Assembly: GCA_004335835.1 (NCBI GenBank)
Contig: RWJK01001756.1
Coordinates: forward strand, 1-64,000
Direction: 5' to 3'
From: Scenedesmus sp. ARA3
Lineage: Eukaryota > Chlorophyta > Chlorophyceae > Sphaeropleales > Scenedesmaceae
Length of the DNA stretch: 64,000 nt
Within the stretch, counting starts at the first letter, position 1; each line of letters opens with the position of its first letter. Positions 1-13,023 of the stretch are shown one piece after another. Below the pieces are notes generated by a model. The model had not been told where the DNA came from, did not search any database, and worked only from the letters and a program-made list of their open reading frames with translations. The position numbers and the translations under genes are program-made.

Positions 1-199
1 TGCATGCAGAGCTGATGCCAGCATGTGCTGCGCTGCGCTTGCCGCATGCATGGGGCACTGGCTAGGCCTGCTAGATCTATTGCTGCTATGACTGCTATGC
101 CAGGGATCTCAAGGCCTGGCGATAGGTTTGGGTGGCAAGAGATTTCTAATGACAGGCAATTGGCACGCTGCGTCTGCTGTTTGCTGCCGTGCTGTGCAG

Positions 200-930
200 G
201 GTGCTGGTGCCGCAGCTGCCCCAGCTGCTGCAGCTGGCATGGAGCGCGACAGCAGCAGCAGCAGCAACCACCCCTAGCAGCAGCAGCAGCAGTGCTTCCT
301 TGGGCTTCCTGGTGCACCTGGTGAGGGCCCACAGCGAGCTGCGGCAGCTTGACAGGCTGTTCAAGGCAGTGTACGAGTCACTGGCTGGCTTGATGGCAGC
401 AGCAGCAGCAGCAGCAGCAGCTGGCAGCAGCAGCAGCAGCAGCAAGGGGCTGGCAGTGCAGCAGGCGGCTGCAGCTGCTGGCGTGGTGTCTGCTGCTGGC
501 TTTGTGGCTGCTGTCAGGCAGGCTGTGGCAGATGCCCCTACAGGTGAGAGCTGAGGGGTGAGGCATACTTAGTTAACCTGAATGCAATTGTTCATGATGC
601 GTCATGTGACACATCACGTGACCTGTGGAGTGATTGTACACAGATCTGGGGGTTGCGTGGTGCAGCAGATGTGGCAACATGTATTATATGTATAGGGCTG
701 GCAGGGGTTGCTGTTACATCGGCTGACGGTTGTACCGCAACAAGTAATGACCAGCTGTTGGGGTTTTTCCTGGTGCATGCTTCCCCTACTATGCTTGCTC
801 AGCACTTGCATCCCCACACAGGTCCCTGCCAATGAGAGCTGACCGTGCTGCCGCTTGTTTTTTTACAGGTCAAGCAGCAGCACTGGTGCGCTGCGTAGCA
901 CTTTGCTTAGCGCACATGCTGCATCCTTCT

Positions 931-963
<33 letters not shown>

Positions 964-2252
964 GACAGTATCAGCAGCAGCTCAGCCTCAAGCCAGTTGC
1001 TGCTGCTGCCGCTGCTGTGTGAGCCCCTCTCTGCTGTGCTTGATGCTTTGCCTGTGGACCTCACAACTGCCACAAGCGTGGCAGCAGCAGTGCAGCAGCT
1101 GCTGGGCAGCAACAGCAGCAGCAGCAGCAGCACTAGTGACGTTTCAAACGCTAAGGAAGCTCATCTATGGCAGCCACTTGCCACCGTTGCCGCCGCAGCA
1201 GCAGCGACAGATGGAGATTTGCTTGGCAGCCGGCCGGGTGCTGCTCAGGTGCAGCTGCTGCTGAGGCTGTTTGCTTCCTGTGTCAGGTGTGTGCAATTGC
1301 GGATCTGGGGCAGGGGTTGCCGTGCCTTGCTGTGCCTTGCCGTGCTGCCGCCTGCATGCATGGTGATATTGGCTTGTTCAACTTGCAACGGTAGCTGGGC
1401 AACGCGAGTACCATTCTGCACACATCTGCATGCATCTGCTCACATCTGTGCACCTTGAAGATACATCTCAGGGGGTTATGATATCAGCAAGTATGTTGCC
1501 TCTGGTTGTGCCGTGCTGCTGCTGCTCCTGCTGCTGCTGCAGCCTGCACGCGCCCTGTGCAGCACTCAACCCAGAAGTGGCGCCCCTGCCAGGCCAAGCC
1601 ATCAACCCAGCCGTCATTGATGCACTGCTGCTCATGCAGCCCGAGCAGCAGCAGCAGCAGCAGCAGCAGGCGCTGCTACGTACAGCGCACGACGACTACT
1701 TTGCAGCGCTACACGGACTGCAAGCAGGCACAGAAACATCAGAGGCTGACGCAGCTGCTGCAACGCCGCTGCTGCAGCTGGCTGCTGCAGTGCTGAAGGC
1801 TCCTCTTCTATCAGTAGTAGGAGCTGCTGCAGGCAAGGCCAAGCATGGGCTGCAGCAGCCTAGCTGCTTACTTGACGGTACAGCATACCCCGCTGAGCAG
1901 CAGCAGCAGCAGCAGCTGGTGCTGGCTGGCTGCGTGCTGCAGCGGCTGCAGGTGCTGCAGCAGCGGCTGCTGCGGGTGACGCACTGGTGCCCCGCGGGCA
2001 TGAGCCTGACCGCAGCAAGGAAGCAGGCACGAGTAGCAGCAGCAGCAGCAGCAGCAGCAGGAGCAGGTTTCAATCAAGAGGACAATCAGCAGCAGCAGGG
2101 GCCAGAAGATGCAGATGAGGCAGATGAAGAGATGGAAGAGCCAGCAGAGGGTGAGCAGCTGCTGCAGCAGCGGCAGCAGCGGCAGCAGCAGCTGCTGCAG
2201 CTGTGGAGGGGCGAGGCACGCCAGCTGGTGGCCTGCCTGCTGCAGCCGTTGC

Positions 2253-2294
<42 letters not shown>

Positions 2295-2855
2295 TTGCAG
2301 TGTACTACAGCCGCCTAGCATCAACAGCAGCGGTGTGGGTGGATTTTGCAGGCCCAGCACAGCTCACAGACGTCCTGCAATTTGCTGTCACAGCAGCCGC
2401 ACAGCAGCAGCAGCAGCAGCAGCAGCAGGTGCTGCTGCAGCCGTCGCACCAGCTGCTGGGGTTGCGCAGCGCCACAGACAGCAGTGCAGCAGCGGCAGCA
2501 GCAGCAGCAGCAGATGCGCCCAGCTGGCTGAGCAGGCCAGCTGGCCGCAGCAGCTGCGTGGCAGCAGTGGCTGGCTGCATGGCAGACGCACTGCAGGTGC
2601 TGGCATCATCCCTCAGTGCTGCTCCTGCTGCTGCTCCTGCTGGCACACAGCAGCCAAGTGTAGCAGCCGGCAGTGACAGCAGCAAGAAGAAAAAGAAGAA
2701 GAGGAAGCACGAGCAAGGCCCAGCAGCTGATGAGGGAGCAGCAGCAGCAGCTGGCAAGGTCTTGAGTCTCGCGCAGCTGCTGCAAGAGTTCAAGCAGCAG
2801 CTGCAGATCCAGCAGCAGCAGCGGCAGCAGGATGAGGAGCATGGGAGTGGCTTTG

Positions 2856-2888
<33 letters not shown>

Positions 2889-3685
2889 AGGCAGCGGCAC
2901 AGCTAGCTGTGCAGCTGCTGCAGCAGCACTTAAAGCCTCTGCTAAAGGCAGGCAAGCAGCAGGCAGGTGGCATTCTTGCCAGCAGCAGCAGCTTACAGCA
3001 GCAGCAGCAGCAGGTGCAGCAGCAGCTGGCGGCGCTGCTCAGGCTGCTGCAGCTGCTGGGTCAGCTGCCGCTGTATGGATTCCCTCTGGCTGAATGCTGC
3101 TGCCTGTCCCTGCTGGCACTGGCGGCTGTGACAGCAGCACTGCATGTGGCGGCTGCTGCAGCTGCTGGAGACTGTGCTGCTGCTGCTGCCAGCTCAGCAT
3201 GTGATGCAAAAGGCAGGGATGATAGGCACACGGGGAAGGGTGGGGCCTGTGCTGCTGCTGCTGCTAGTGGTGGTAGTGAAGAGCTGGGGGTCACTGCAGC
3301 CTGCTGTGTGGCTGCTGGTGTGCGGTGCTTGGGGGAGCTAGATGCATTGGGCTGTGGTGTGGCAGCAGTAGGGCAAGCAGTGCTGCTGCAGCAGCAGCAG
3401 CAGCAGAAGCTGGTGGGTAAGTGGGATAGATCTATGGTTGATGTGTTTGTGCTGTGCACCAAGCTTGTGGCTGCACCTAACCATGCAGCAGCAGCAGCAG
3501 CAGCAGTGGTTAGTCCAGTGCAGCAACTGGTGCAGCAGCTGGCGGGTCCTGCTCTGGTGCAGCTGCTGACTAGGCAGCTGGCAGCCGCAGCGTCACCTGC
3601 CTTGTGGGACAGGACAGCACAAGTAGCAGCTGAGGCACTGCAGCTGGCTACTGCAGACGTTGGTGCAGGAGAAGCGCAGCAGCAT

Positions 3686-3728
<43 letters not shown>

Positions 3729-4589
3729 TGTGTGCAGCAGGGCTGCTGGGGGCTGCAGCCTTGATGGCAGCAGCACGCTGCGGCGTTACAGCAGCAGCAG
3801 CAGCAGCAGCAGGGGCACCGGATAATGGCAGTGTGCTGCTAGAGCTGCAGGCATCATGCGTGCAGCTGCTGCAGAAGCTGCTGCAGTTGCCAGATCAGCA
3901 TCGTGACAGCAGCAGCAGCAGCGGTGCAGTGGTGGCTGCTGCAGCGCTTTGTCAAGCAGTAGCTGCAGATGGGGTGCTGCTGCAGCAGCTGGCTGCTGAT
4001 GGCAAGCTGGCAGCGCTGGCAGATGCTGCTGTACATCTGCTGCTGCATCATCAGCAGCAGCAGCAGGTGCTGCCATCACAGCAGCAGCAGCTGTTCCTGC
4101 TTGAATTTGTGAGTGCTGCCAACCTTGTGCTTTCCAAGGCAGCTGGCAGCAGCGGCCCTGCAGCCAGAGACAGCAGCCGCAGCAGCAGCAGCAGCAGCAG
4201 CTTGCAGCAGGTGCTGCAGCGGGGCCTCAAGCTGCTGCAGCTGCTGCCGCCGTCTACTCACATTGCATGGCCCGAGCTGCCTGCTGCTTACACCAGCATG
4301 GCAGATCTGCAGGCAGTGGTGGATGATGGGCCTCAGCTGATGGAGCAGCTCCTGCAGGTGATAAACTTACAGGAAGGAAAGCAGCAGCAGCAGCAGCAGC
4401 AGCAGCGGCAGCAGCTGCTGGTGTCAGGGGTGTTGATAGGGCTGCGGGATGTGGTGTCACACGCCTCCAGGCAGCAGCAGCTGCAGCTGCACCAGCTACT
4501 TTGCGGCAACAGCAGCAGCAGCAGTAGTGATGATGGGCTGGGCGGTGTGAACCTGCTGCACCCAGCAGCAGCTGCGCTGCATGCGGAGG

Positions 4590-4680
<91 letters not shown>

Positions 4681-5020
4681 GGGCCTTGCGCAGCTGCTGC
4701 CACTGCTGCAGCTGCTGCTGGTGGTGCTTGAGAGCAGCTCAGGCAGTAGGAGCCTGAAGCTTTTGGCAGCACACGCAGCACCATATACAGCTGCTCTGCT
4801 CAACTTCATCACACAGGCAGGGCTGCTGCAGGCAGCAGCAGCACCAGGGGACAGCATGCCAACCCCACAGCAGCAGCAGCAGCAGCAGTTGGCAGTGGTT
4901 AGTTGGGCCTTCCGCTGCTTGAGCTCCATGTTTGGGCGAGAGGCCAGTTTTGACATGCCGCCTGCAGCTACTGCTGCTGCGCTGCAGGCTGTGGCCAGCA
5001 TCAGTCGGCAGCTGGCCAGC

Positions 5021-5057
<37 letters not shown>

Positions 5058-5758
5058 GTGCTGAGTCGGCAGCAGCAGCAGCAGCAGAGGTTGAGGCTGG
5101 CATGGCTGTGTTTTGCAGTGCTGCAGGCATGCTGGTGTCCATATTGAGGCACAGGGCCAGCCAGCTGCCGCGCCTGGCGGCTCACATGGTGGCAGCACTG
5201 CGGCAGCTGCTGCTGCTGCTGCTGGCATGGGACCAGGCTCTGCGTAGCAAGATGGCTGCGGCTTCTGAGCAGCAGCAGCAGCAGCAGCAGCAGGGCTCGT
5301 CAGATGGTTTGCAGCAGCAGCAGCAGCAGCAGCAGCAGTGTGTGGAGGCTGTGCTGCTGCTGAGGTGTGCTGGGCAGCTCGGCAGGCTGTATGAGTCGCT
5401 AGCAGAGCAGCAGCAGCAGCTGGGGCGGCACTGCCACCATGTTATAACGGATTACGTGATCCACATGGCCTCTGCGCTGCCAGCAAGCCTCACTACCGGT
5501 AGCAGCAGCAGCAGCAGCAGCAGCAGGATGTTCAGCAGTGCTGCTGCTGCTGCAGTGACGGCTGGTATGTGTAGCGTTGAGGTGGCAGCAGCAGTAAGGG
5601 GTGGTGCATGTGTGCTGCTGGGGGTGCTGGGTCCTGGTGAGGTGCAGGGTGTGCATGGTGTGCTGGGCCAGGGACCGCTAGGGTCGGTGCGCAGAGCAGC
5701 ACTGGCAGCACTAAAGGCTGAGTACGATGCTCGCTACAAGCACTCAGGCAAGGTTTGA
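200..5758 (+). CDS. URB2: Urb2/Npa2-family ribosome biogenesis protein (5' end outside window)
   Basis: Three exons lie in the window: 200-543, 869-1286 and 1543-5758 (TGA). Phases agree at both junctions (ACA G|GT, then AG|C). The family is nucleolar and acts in early 60S (27S pre-rRNA) maturation. The assignment rests on the C-terminus: a segment like LYESLAEQ, then RHCHHVITDYVIHM, then a Leu/Gly-rich stretch ending LKAEYDARYKHSGKV, which has the order and final YKxxGKV of Urb2 C-terminal domains. Before it the protein is alpha-helical and Leu/Ala-rich with many Gln, Ala and Ser runs, including 29 consecutive CAG codons at 4592-4678, and a basic SKKKKKKRKHEQ patch near 2680-2715 that could be a nuclear signal. 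The N-terminus and start codon lie upstream of base 1. Low complexity over most of the length makes the core hard to compare, so the call depends on the tail. The 3' part of the last exon is repeated twice downstream. Confidence 0.78.
4592..4678 (+). repeat. (CAG)29 coding tract (polyGln) in URB2
   Basis: Twenty-nine uninterrupted CAG codons in frame, flanked by GGG and CGG. It is the longest pure coding CAG run in the window and a likely site of length polymorphism. Confidence 0.97.
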
Positions 5759-5926
5759 TGTGCTTGTTGGGTGCAGCAGCTGCTGGAAAGACGCTGAAAA
5801 GTGTGTTGACGGCAGCAGCGCTGCGTGAGCGTCGTGCAGTATTTTGAGCAGCAAGTGGCCATGCGGCTCCTGGTGGCGTGCAGCGCATGCATGCAGTGCT
5901 GTGGTGGCGTGCAGCGCATGCATGCA

Positions 5927-6285
5927 GTGCTGTGTCAGGAGTCCCTGGGGTCAGTGCGGCGGGGCGCGTTGGCAGCACTGAAGGCAGAGTATGATGCTCG
6001 CTACAAGCACTCGGGCAAGGTGTGAGGTGGATTGCTAACCACAATGTGGCGCGGCAGCTGATGGCAAGCTGGTGTTGCAGGCAGGTTGCGGCCTTGACAG
6101 GGGTGCTGTGGGCAGCGGCTGTTTGTGAGGGAGACAGAACAGGGGGGTCCTGGTGAGGCCTCAATTAGGTGCAGGGTGTGCATGGCATGCTGGGTCAGGG
6201 GCCCCTGGGGTCAGTGCGGCAAGGTGCGCTGGCTGCACTGAAAGCAGAGTACGATGCTCGTTACAAGCACTCAGGCAAGGTGTGA
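5927..6285 (+). repeat. Two extra tandem copies of the URB2 terminal-exon end
   Basis: Copy 2 (about 5927-6025) and copy 3 (about 6169-6285) repeat the final ~95-115 bp of the URB2 exon, including the codons for YKHSGKV and a following TGA. They differ from the functional copy (ending 5758) at scattered, mostly silent positions, so they are real diverged duplicates and not reads placed twice. Copy 3 restores the QGVHG start that copy 2 lacks. They probably lie in the 3' UTR. Confidence 0.9.
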
Positions 6286-6337
6286 GGTGGTGCGGGGTGC
6301 GGCAGCTGATGGCTAGCCGTCGAAGCTGGTGCTGCAG

Positions 6338-6342
6338 TGTAA
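6338..6342 (+). terminator. Candidate TGTAA polyadenylation signal for URB2
   Basis: TGTAA is the usual poly(A) signal of chlorophycean nuclear genes. This is the first one I notice after the URB2 stop and its copies. If it is used, both extra terminal-exon copies fall in the 3' UTR. The pentamer is short and may be chance. Confidence 0.3.
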
Positions 6343-6543
6343 GGAGTTGCAGGAAGCACACTTTGCAGCAGCTGGTGTTGCAGCCAGTGGCAAGGCCTCA
6401 ACAGAGTGTTACAGGCAGTGGGTGGTGAGGAGCAAGTTGTCGCAGCCTTGTTTATTGCCAGGGGCCGAAGAGATTCAACTGTTACAAGATGAACTTGCTG
6501 GGTTGAGGCAGAGCTGCCCAGCTCCGCAACCTCACACACAGCA

Positions 6544-6593
6544 TTGCTTGAAGGTGCGCAGTTGTGCATTTACCATGCCTAAAACTGTCATAT
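6544..6593 (+). repeat. Dispersed ~48-bp element, copy 1
   Basis: Same core as the 49691-49742 copy, with GCTTGAAGGTGCGCA in front and AAAACTGTCATAT behind. It lies in the convergent interval after URB2. Confidence 0.85.
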
Positions 6594-7182
6594 TACACAG
6601 CTAACCATCAGCAGATACTCAGTATCATGCAAGGCTTGCAAGTACCTGTCTGAAGCGCCACACAATCACATGAGCAGCGTCTGTACACCACAGAAACGCA
6701 GCCACCACCGTGTGGGCCACCCGCAAATGTCCAGCACGGCGCTGCCCTCCTGTGCCGCCAGCTGCCAACGCATAAACACAGCTCCGCACGAATCATCCAC
6801 ACAGCTAGCCACCATCATGATGAACTGCCATGTCTGCAGTGCACTGCGCGTGGCCATGCCAAGCAACCACACAGGCAACTTCAATTAGCCACAAACGTGC
6901 AGCCGCCTTGCCTAGATGTCCAGCACTGCACTGCCCTCAAGAGGCTCCTGTGACGCCAGCTGCCAGCGCATCAAGCCGGCGCGCTTAACGCTGCCTCGCA
7001 CAAACCCAGCCCACTACAATCTCTGCCAGCTTCAAACGGCAATTCTGCACGACTCACACACAGCTAGCCATCAACTGTCACGTCTGCAGTACTGCAGTGT
7101 ACTAGTACACTGCAGCTGGCAGGAGCCAGGTGCATGCCACACACGCATCCGCTGCTCACAACAAGCAAGCAGCCCGCCTCGC

Positions 7183-7589
7183 CTAGATGTCCAGCACGGC
7201 ACTGCCCTCCTGTGCTGCCAGCTGCCAGCGCATGAAGCCTGCTCGCTTCACGCTGCCTCGCGCAAAGCCCTTCAGCGCCCCTAAACCCCACGGCCCGCCA
7301 AACTCCGCCTCCTTGTTATTCAGCTTCAGCGGCATGTTGAGCAGCAGCACCAGCCCGATCCCAATTAATTCGTATTTAAGTGGCTTCACGTAGTCTAGGG
7401 ATAGGTGTAGGTCTGGGTGCATGCTGCTGCTGATGCTGCTGAGTCCTGCAAGGAAGCTGTTGCTGCTGCGGCTGCTGGGGTTTGAGGTTTTGGCGAGCTT
7501 GGGGTTTGAACCGGGGTCTGCGTGGGGGTCCTGCAGGGACAGGCTGGCCTCTGCTGACACACCTACTGTGGCCTGCTTGATCTTGACCT

Positions 7590-7630
<41 letters not shown>

Positions 7631-9668
7631 GGCGCGGCAGCACAGCACAGGAGGACGCAGTTGAGCAAATGATACGTGTGCAATGCACAGTACAGCAGTC
7701 ACATCGACAAATGCCTGCAGCAGCGCGACAGGCCTGGCAGCCACAGCAGCAGCTGACGCCTGCTGGTTTACACGTAAACCAACACGCGCCAGCGCACCTG
7801 CCAGCCTTTGCGCAGCAGCAGCTTCTCGTCTGTGGTGCTCAGGTCATGCCGGCTCTTCTTGTTATCTGGGTCCAGCCTGTAGTTGAGGCTGCCGGTGGGG
7901 CCCACTTTCTGGGACTTGAAGTCATAGGCGAGGCCTGCTGCTGCCAGTTATAAACCCTTCATAACATCAACCCTAACAAGTAGCACCGCATAAGTTCAAC
8001 CATTATAAGCAGCGCCGCACCTGCCAGCCCTTGCGCAGCAGCAGCTTCTTGTCTGTGGTGCTCAGTTCGATGCGGCTCTTCTTGTTATCTGGGTCCAGTC
8101 TGTAGATGAGGCTGCCGGTGGGGCCTACTTTCTGGGACTTGAAGTCATAGGCGAGGCCTGCTGCTGCCTCCAGGTTGTCGCTCAGGCTGAACTTCTGGCG
8201 GACGCGGAACTGCCGCACCAGGTTGCCTGCAGGTTCAGCAGAGTTACAAGATGATGGAACGGGATGTATGGGGGTTGGCAATTCTCAACTCCTGCCTCAC
8301 ACGAAATTGCCGCACCAGGCTGCCTGCAGGCTCAGCAGAGTTACAAGATAACGGAACGAATGCAACAAATGTTATGAAGATGGGAGTTGAAGTCATAGGC
8401 GAGGCCTGCTGCTGCCTCCAGGTTGTCGCTTAGACTGAACTTCTGCCGCACCCGAAACTGCCGCACTAGGCTGCCTGCAGGGTAAGCAGTTCAGCAGCGT
8501 CACAAGATGATGGGACGGGATGCGTCGAGGTTGCTTGCAAATCTCAACTTCTGCATCACACGAAATTGCCGCACCAGGCTGCCTGCAGGTTCACCAGAGT
8601 TGCAAGATGATAGAACAAATGTAACATGTGTTACAAAGTTGGGACTTGAAGTCGTAGGCGAGGCCTGCTGCTGCCTCCAGGTTGTCGCTGAGGCTGAACT
8701 TCTGGCGCACACGAAACTGCCGCACTAGGCTCCCTGCAAGGTAAGCAGAGTTACAAGATGATGGAACGGAATTTATTGAGGTTGCTTGCAGATCTCAACT
8801 TCTGCCGCAGCCGGAACTGCCGCACCAGGCTGCCTGCAGGGTGGCAGGCTTATGCAGTTTCAGGTTCAGTATGCAACATAGTTTGACGTGAAGTAACACA
8901 TTGTAATGAAATGGAATGAGGTTGTCTGCCAGGCTGCACTTCTGCCGCTCCAGGTGGCTGCCTGGGGGCCGGGGTTGAATTTGTCACAGAGCGCGACAGA
9001 ATGTAATAGAACGTAACAACTGAGAGGGCTGCGGGCATGATCGCGCATATTCTAGGACTGCGGCAGCCATTGACTTGTGCTGAAGAGAGATTGCACGTGT
9101 CCAGCACAGCAGGCAGAGCAGCACCGCAAGAGCTGCTACACCCTAAACAACCAGACAGGTGCTGCCGTGGTGCTGCCCTGGGGATGTGCAGCCGCAGGTG
9201 CAGCCTCATGAAGCGTGCTGGTGCTTGTTTTGCAGCAGAGTTGCACACTGCTGCCGTCCTGCTTACAGTGGTGTGTGGTAGCATTGCTTTTGCTGGGATC
9301 AGCTGCGTGCCAGGGGTGTCGTACAGGATGCCATGTCACTGCCAGAATGCTGCGCCGTACTAATGAGGCTGTACTGCTCTCTACAACCGAAGCACGCCTT
9401 GAAAGGCTATGGCAGTACTCAATGCAACAGCAGCAACTGCTATTACAATTGCATAAACGCGCACAAACACTGCTGTTCATTGCTGCCTCACTGCAGGCCC
9501 ACCTGCATGCAGGTCGATTGGTCCTAGGCTGAAGCTTGGCTGTCCCGCAAATGCGCCCTCAGCCGCTTTGCTGGCAGTGCGGCTGGTGGGGCCATTGGCG
9601 TCTGCTGTCGTGAACGAAGTCACCAAGCTGCTCCCCGCAGGTGCCAGCTCGTCGGCTGCTGGCTGCAT
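7183..9668 (-). CDS. Unrecognised 258-aa protein, three exons
   Basis: Exons on the minus strand are 9668-9503 (ATG, 55 codons plus 1 nt), 8226-8021 and 7587-7183 (TAG). Phases (1, then 0) agree. The N-terminus is rich in Ala, Ser and Thr and could be an organelle-targeting peptide. Exon 2 alternates polar and hydrophobic residues (FRVRQKFSLSDNLEAAAGL, SLIYRLDPDNKKSRIELS), which looks like beta-strands. Exon 3 continues with VKIKQATVGVSAEASLSL, a Ser/Asn linker, and LHLSLDYVKPLKYELIGIGL before a basic tail ending EGSAVLDI. A plastid or mitochondrial outer-envelope beta-barrel is one possibility, but I do not recognise a family. The gene model is better supported than any function. Both exon 2 boundaries and the terminal exon have diverged tandem copies nearby. 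Intron 2 ends in (CTG)13 next to the acceptor. Confidence 0.65.
7591..7629 (-). repeat. (CTG)13 abutting a 3' splice site
   Basis: On the minus strand thirteen CTG units run directly into CAG|GTCAAG, the acceptor of the last exon of the 7183-9668 gene. The usual pyrimidine tract is replaced by the triplet run. Confidence 0.85.
7795..7945 (-). repeat. Donor-side copy of exon 2 (7183-9668 gene)
   Basis: This repeats the 3' two-thirds of exon 2 and its donor (CTGGCAG|GTGCGC) with several substitutions. It lies downstream of the intact exon, inside intron 2, and lacks an acceptor. Confidence 0.85.
8300..8980 (-). repeat. Five or six acceptor-side copies of exon 2, in alternating spacing
   Basis: Boundary copies with the motif cgcaccaggctgcctgcagg start near 8311, 8462, 8570, 8721 and 8821, with a weaker one near 8950. 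The intact exon copy has it at 8214. Spacings run about 97, 151, 108, 151 and 100 bp, so the array is a dimer of about 250 bp. Some copies carry only the first ~12 codons, others about 35 codons. Confidence 0.85.
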
Positions 9669-10976
9669 CGGTGCTACTGCTGCTGCTGCTGCTTCTGCCT
9701 TGCTGCTGCTGCCTCCAGCTCAAGCAAGCCCCAGACCACGGGCCACCACAAGCTATAGTTTTACAGAGTTAATAGAAAACAATACACTGTGTGAACGCAA
9801 AGAGCGCCCGCTGCTGCGTGCTGCTGACGATGACGGTCCAAGACACCGAAACGCCAGGGGTGACCGAAGGGTGTGTGGCAGAGTACGAGGTATATCAGGT
9901 TACAGATCGAGATGCGGCAGCGAATGTGTGTTGTGCAGAGCTGCGGAAGCTGGTGTCGCTGTCAGCAGCAGTACAATGCGGGTGGTGGTGATAGGAGAGA
10001 CGGCTGTCCTGTCCAAAAGCCTATGCATTCATCGCAGGATGTCAGAGGATAAGAACCAAAGAACGCATATGCTACTTTTGCCGATGCTTGATTGCTAACG
10101 AATGACTGGCTATGGTTTAGGCTGCCCTTGGCACATGACTTGGCAGGCTGCCATATCAACAGGAATGCTGCCGGTGCTGCTGCAGCTGACAGATGGTCAA
10201 CGTGGTATATTCAATTTGCCTGCACTCTTGTTATAAGGCCACCAGAGGAACAGAGTCAGAGGTTACAGCAAAGATCAAACCACTGCGCAGGGGCTGCACG
10301 TTGCAAGCACAACCAATTGGTTGGTTGCAGCACGCTTGACACACACCACGACGTAAGTCGTGCATCATGGCTTGATTCCCACACAGGCGGCACCACGCAC
10401 AGCAAACGTTGGCTGCACTGCCCTCATCATGAGCATGTGCAGCACAGGCTAACACGAAAGTGGGTGCAGTGCACTGCAGCAGTCAGCAGACACCCCAAGC
10501 CCTGCCAGCATCATCAGGCTACAGCCAAACTTCCAGCCCACAGCACTGCTGCCCACCGCCAACACCTATTAGGTGGTTGAATGGTTCGTTGCAGCCAGCA
10601 GCAACTGACACTGTTGCTGCGGCATCACCCACGACACCTGCGCTTGCTGTTGCCGCTGCTGCTAGCACTGCTCTGCTGTAGCCATAGCAGTGTCTCCCGT
10701 GATGCCACCTGCTTGCGCCCAGCACTGGTAGCGGCTGCTGCTGCTGCTGCCACCTGCTTGCGCCCAGCACTGGTAGCGGCTGCTACCGCTGCTGCCGTGC
10801 CGCCGTGAAACTGAACATCCTCTGGTATGCGCAGCTGCTGCTGCTGTCGCTGTTGAGCATGCTTGCTTGCTGCTGGCGCTGCCAGCGACTGCCTGCGCCG
10901 ATATGAAGAGGCTGCTGCTGCTGCTGCTGCTGTGTGCTGAACGATCTTAGGTCTCAAACACAGTGCCCGCTGCTGT
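9669..10976. other. Intergenic region between two minus-strand genes
   Basis: This lies upstream of the 9668 start and downstream of the UFM1 stop. Apart from a 45-bp tandem duplication at 10704-10793 and scattered CTG/GCT runs, I see no exon with supportable splice sites. It should hold the UFM1 3' UTR and the promoter of the 7183-9668 gene. Confidence 0.5.
10704..10793. repeat. 45-bp tandem duplication
   Basis: The segment beginning gccacctgcttgcgcccagc occurs twice head to tail with a 45-bp period, ending in GCTGCT runs. Confidence 0.85.
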
Positions 10977-12549
<1,573 letters not shown>

Positions 12550-13023
12550 GTTCGATAGAAACGTCAACTATAATGAACGGGACAGAGGTTACGGATGGCA
12601 TTGGCTGGATAAGTGGGCAGTACCCACATTGTGCAAGGCAACCGACAGTCGACTTGGTGCCTAGATCAATGGTATGTTGAGTGCACGTCAAGTAATGTGG
12701 ATTAGGATATGATAGTACTGCCTCTTGCAGCGTCTGCGCTGTTCAATAGCTAGTGTTACTTCACGAGGCAGCAGAAGAAGGGCTTATGGTGTGCTGGGTG
12801 CCTCTCACGCTCTTGTTTGATCGCTGCACGTCTGTAGCTTGCAACTTCAGTGGTCACAATTGACTTTCGTGCATGCAGTGTCTGAACCGTACCAAGTCAT
12901 TATCACTGCTTCTTCGCATCTGTCTTACAGCTTGTAGTTGCTGCTGCTTCCTCCTGCTTTTACATGTCACCAACGTAGAACAGTTTTGAAGCTCAGCATA
13001 GCACCCATAAGTACTGTTACATA
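12550..13023. promoter_or_regulatory. Divergent promoter region between UFM1 and PAXBP1/ILP1 genes
   Basis: The two start codons face away from each other across 474 bp with no exon between, so this must contain both promoters and 5' UTRs. I see no convincing TATA box. It is unusually free of CAG runs for this window. Confidence 0.6.

Larger units (their letters stand above)
5759..7182. other. Convergent intergenic region with decayed terminal-exon copies
   Basis: This interval separates the URB2 stop from the stop of the minus-strand gene at 7183. It contains two extra copies of the URB2 3' end, two extra copies of the 3' end of the minus-strand gene (about 6725-6780 and 6927-7000), a TGTAA motif and one copy of a dispersed element. 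I see no other coding exon. Confidence 0.7.

Noticed and set aside
4254..5185. Long minus-strand open frames made of polyAla, polyCys or polyLeu
   Set aside because: These are shadows of CAG/CTG runs in the URB2 exon; triplet repeats stay open in all frames.
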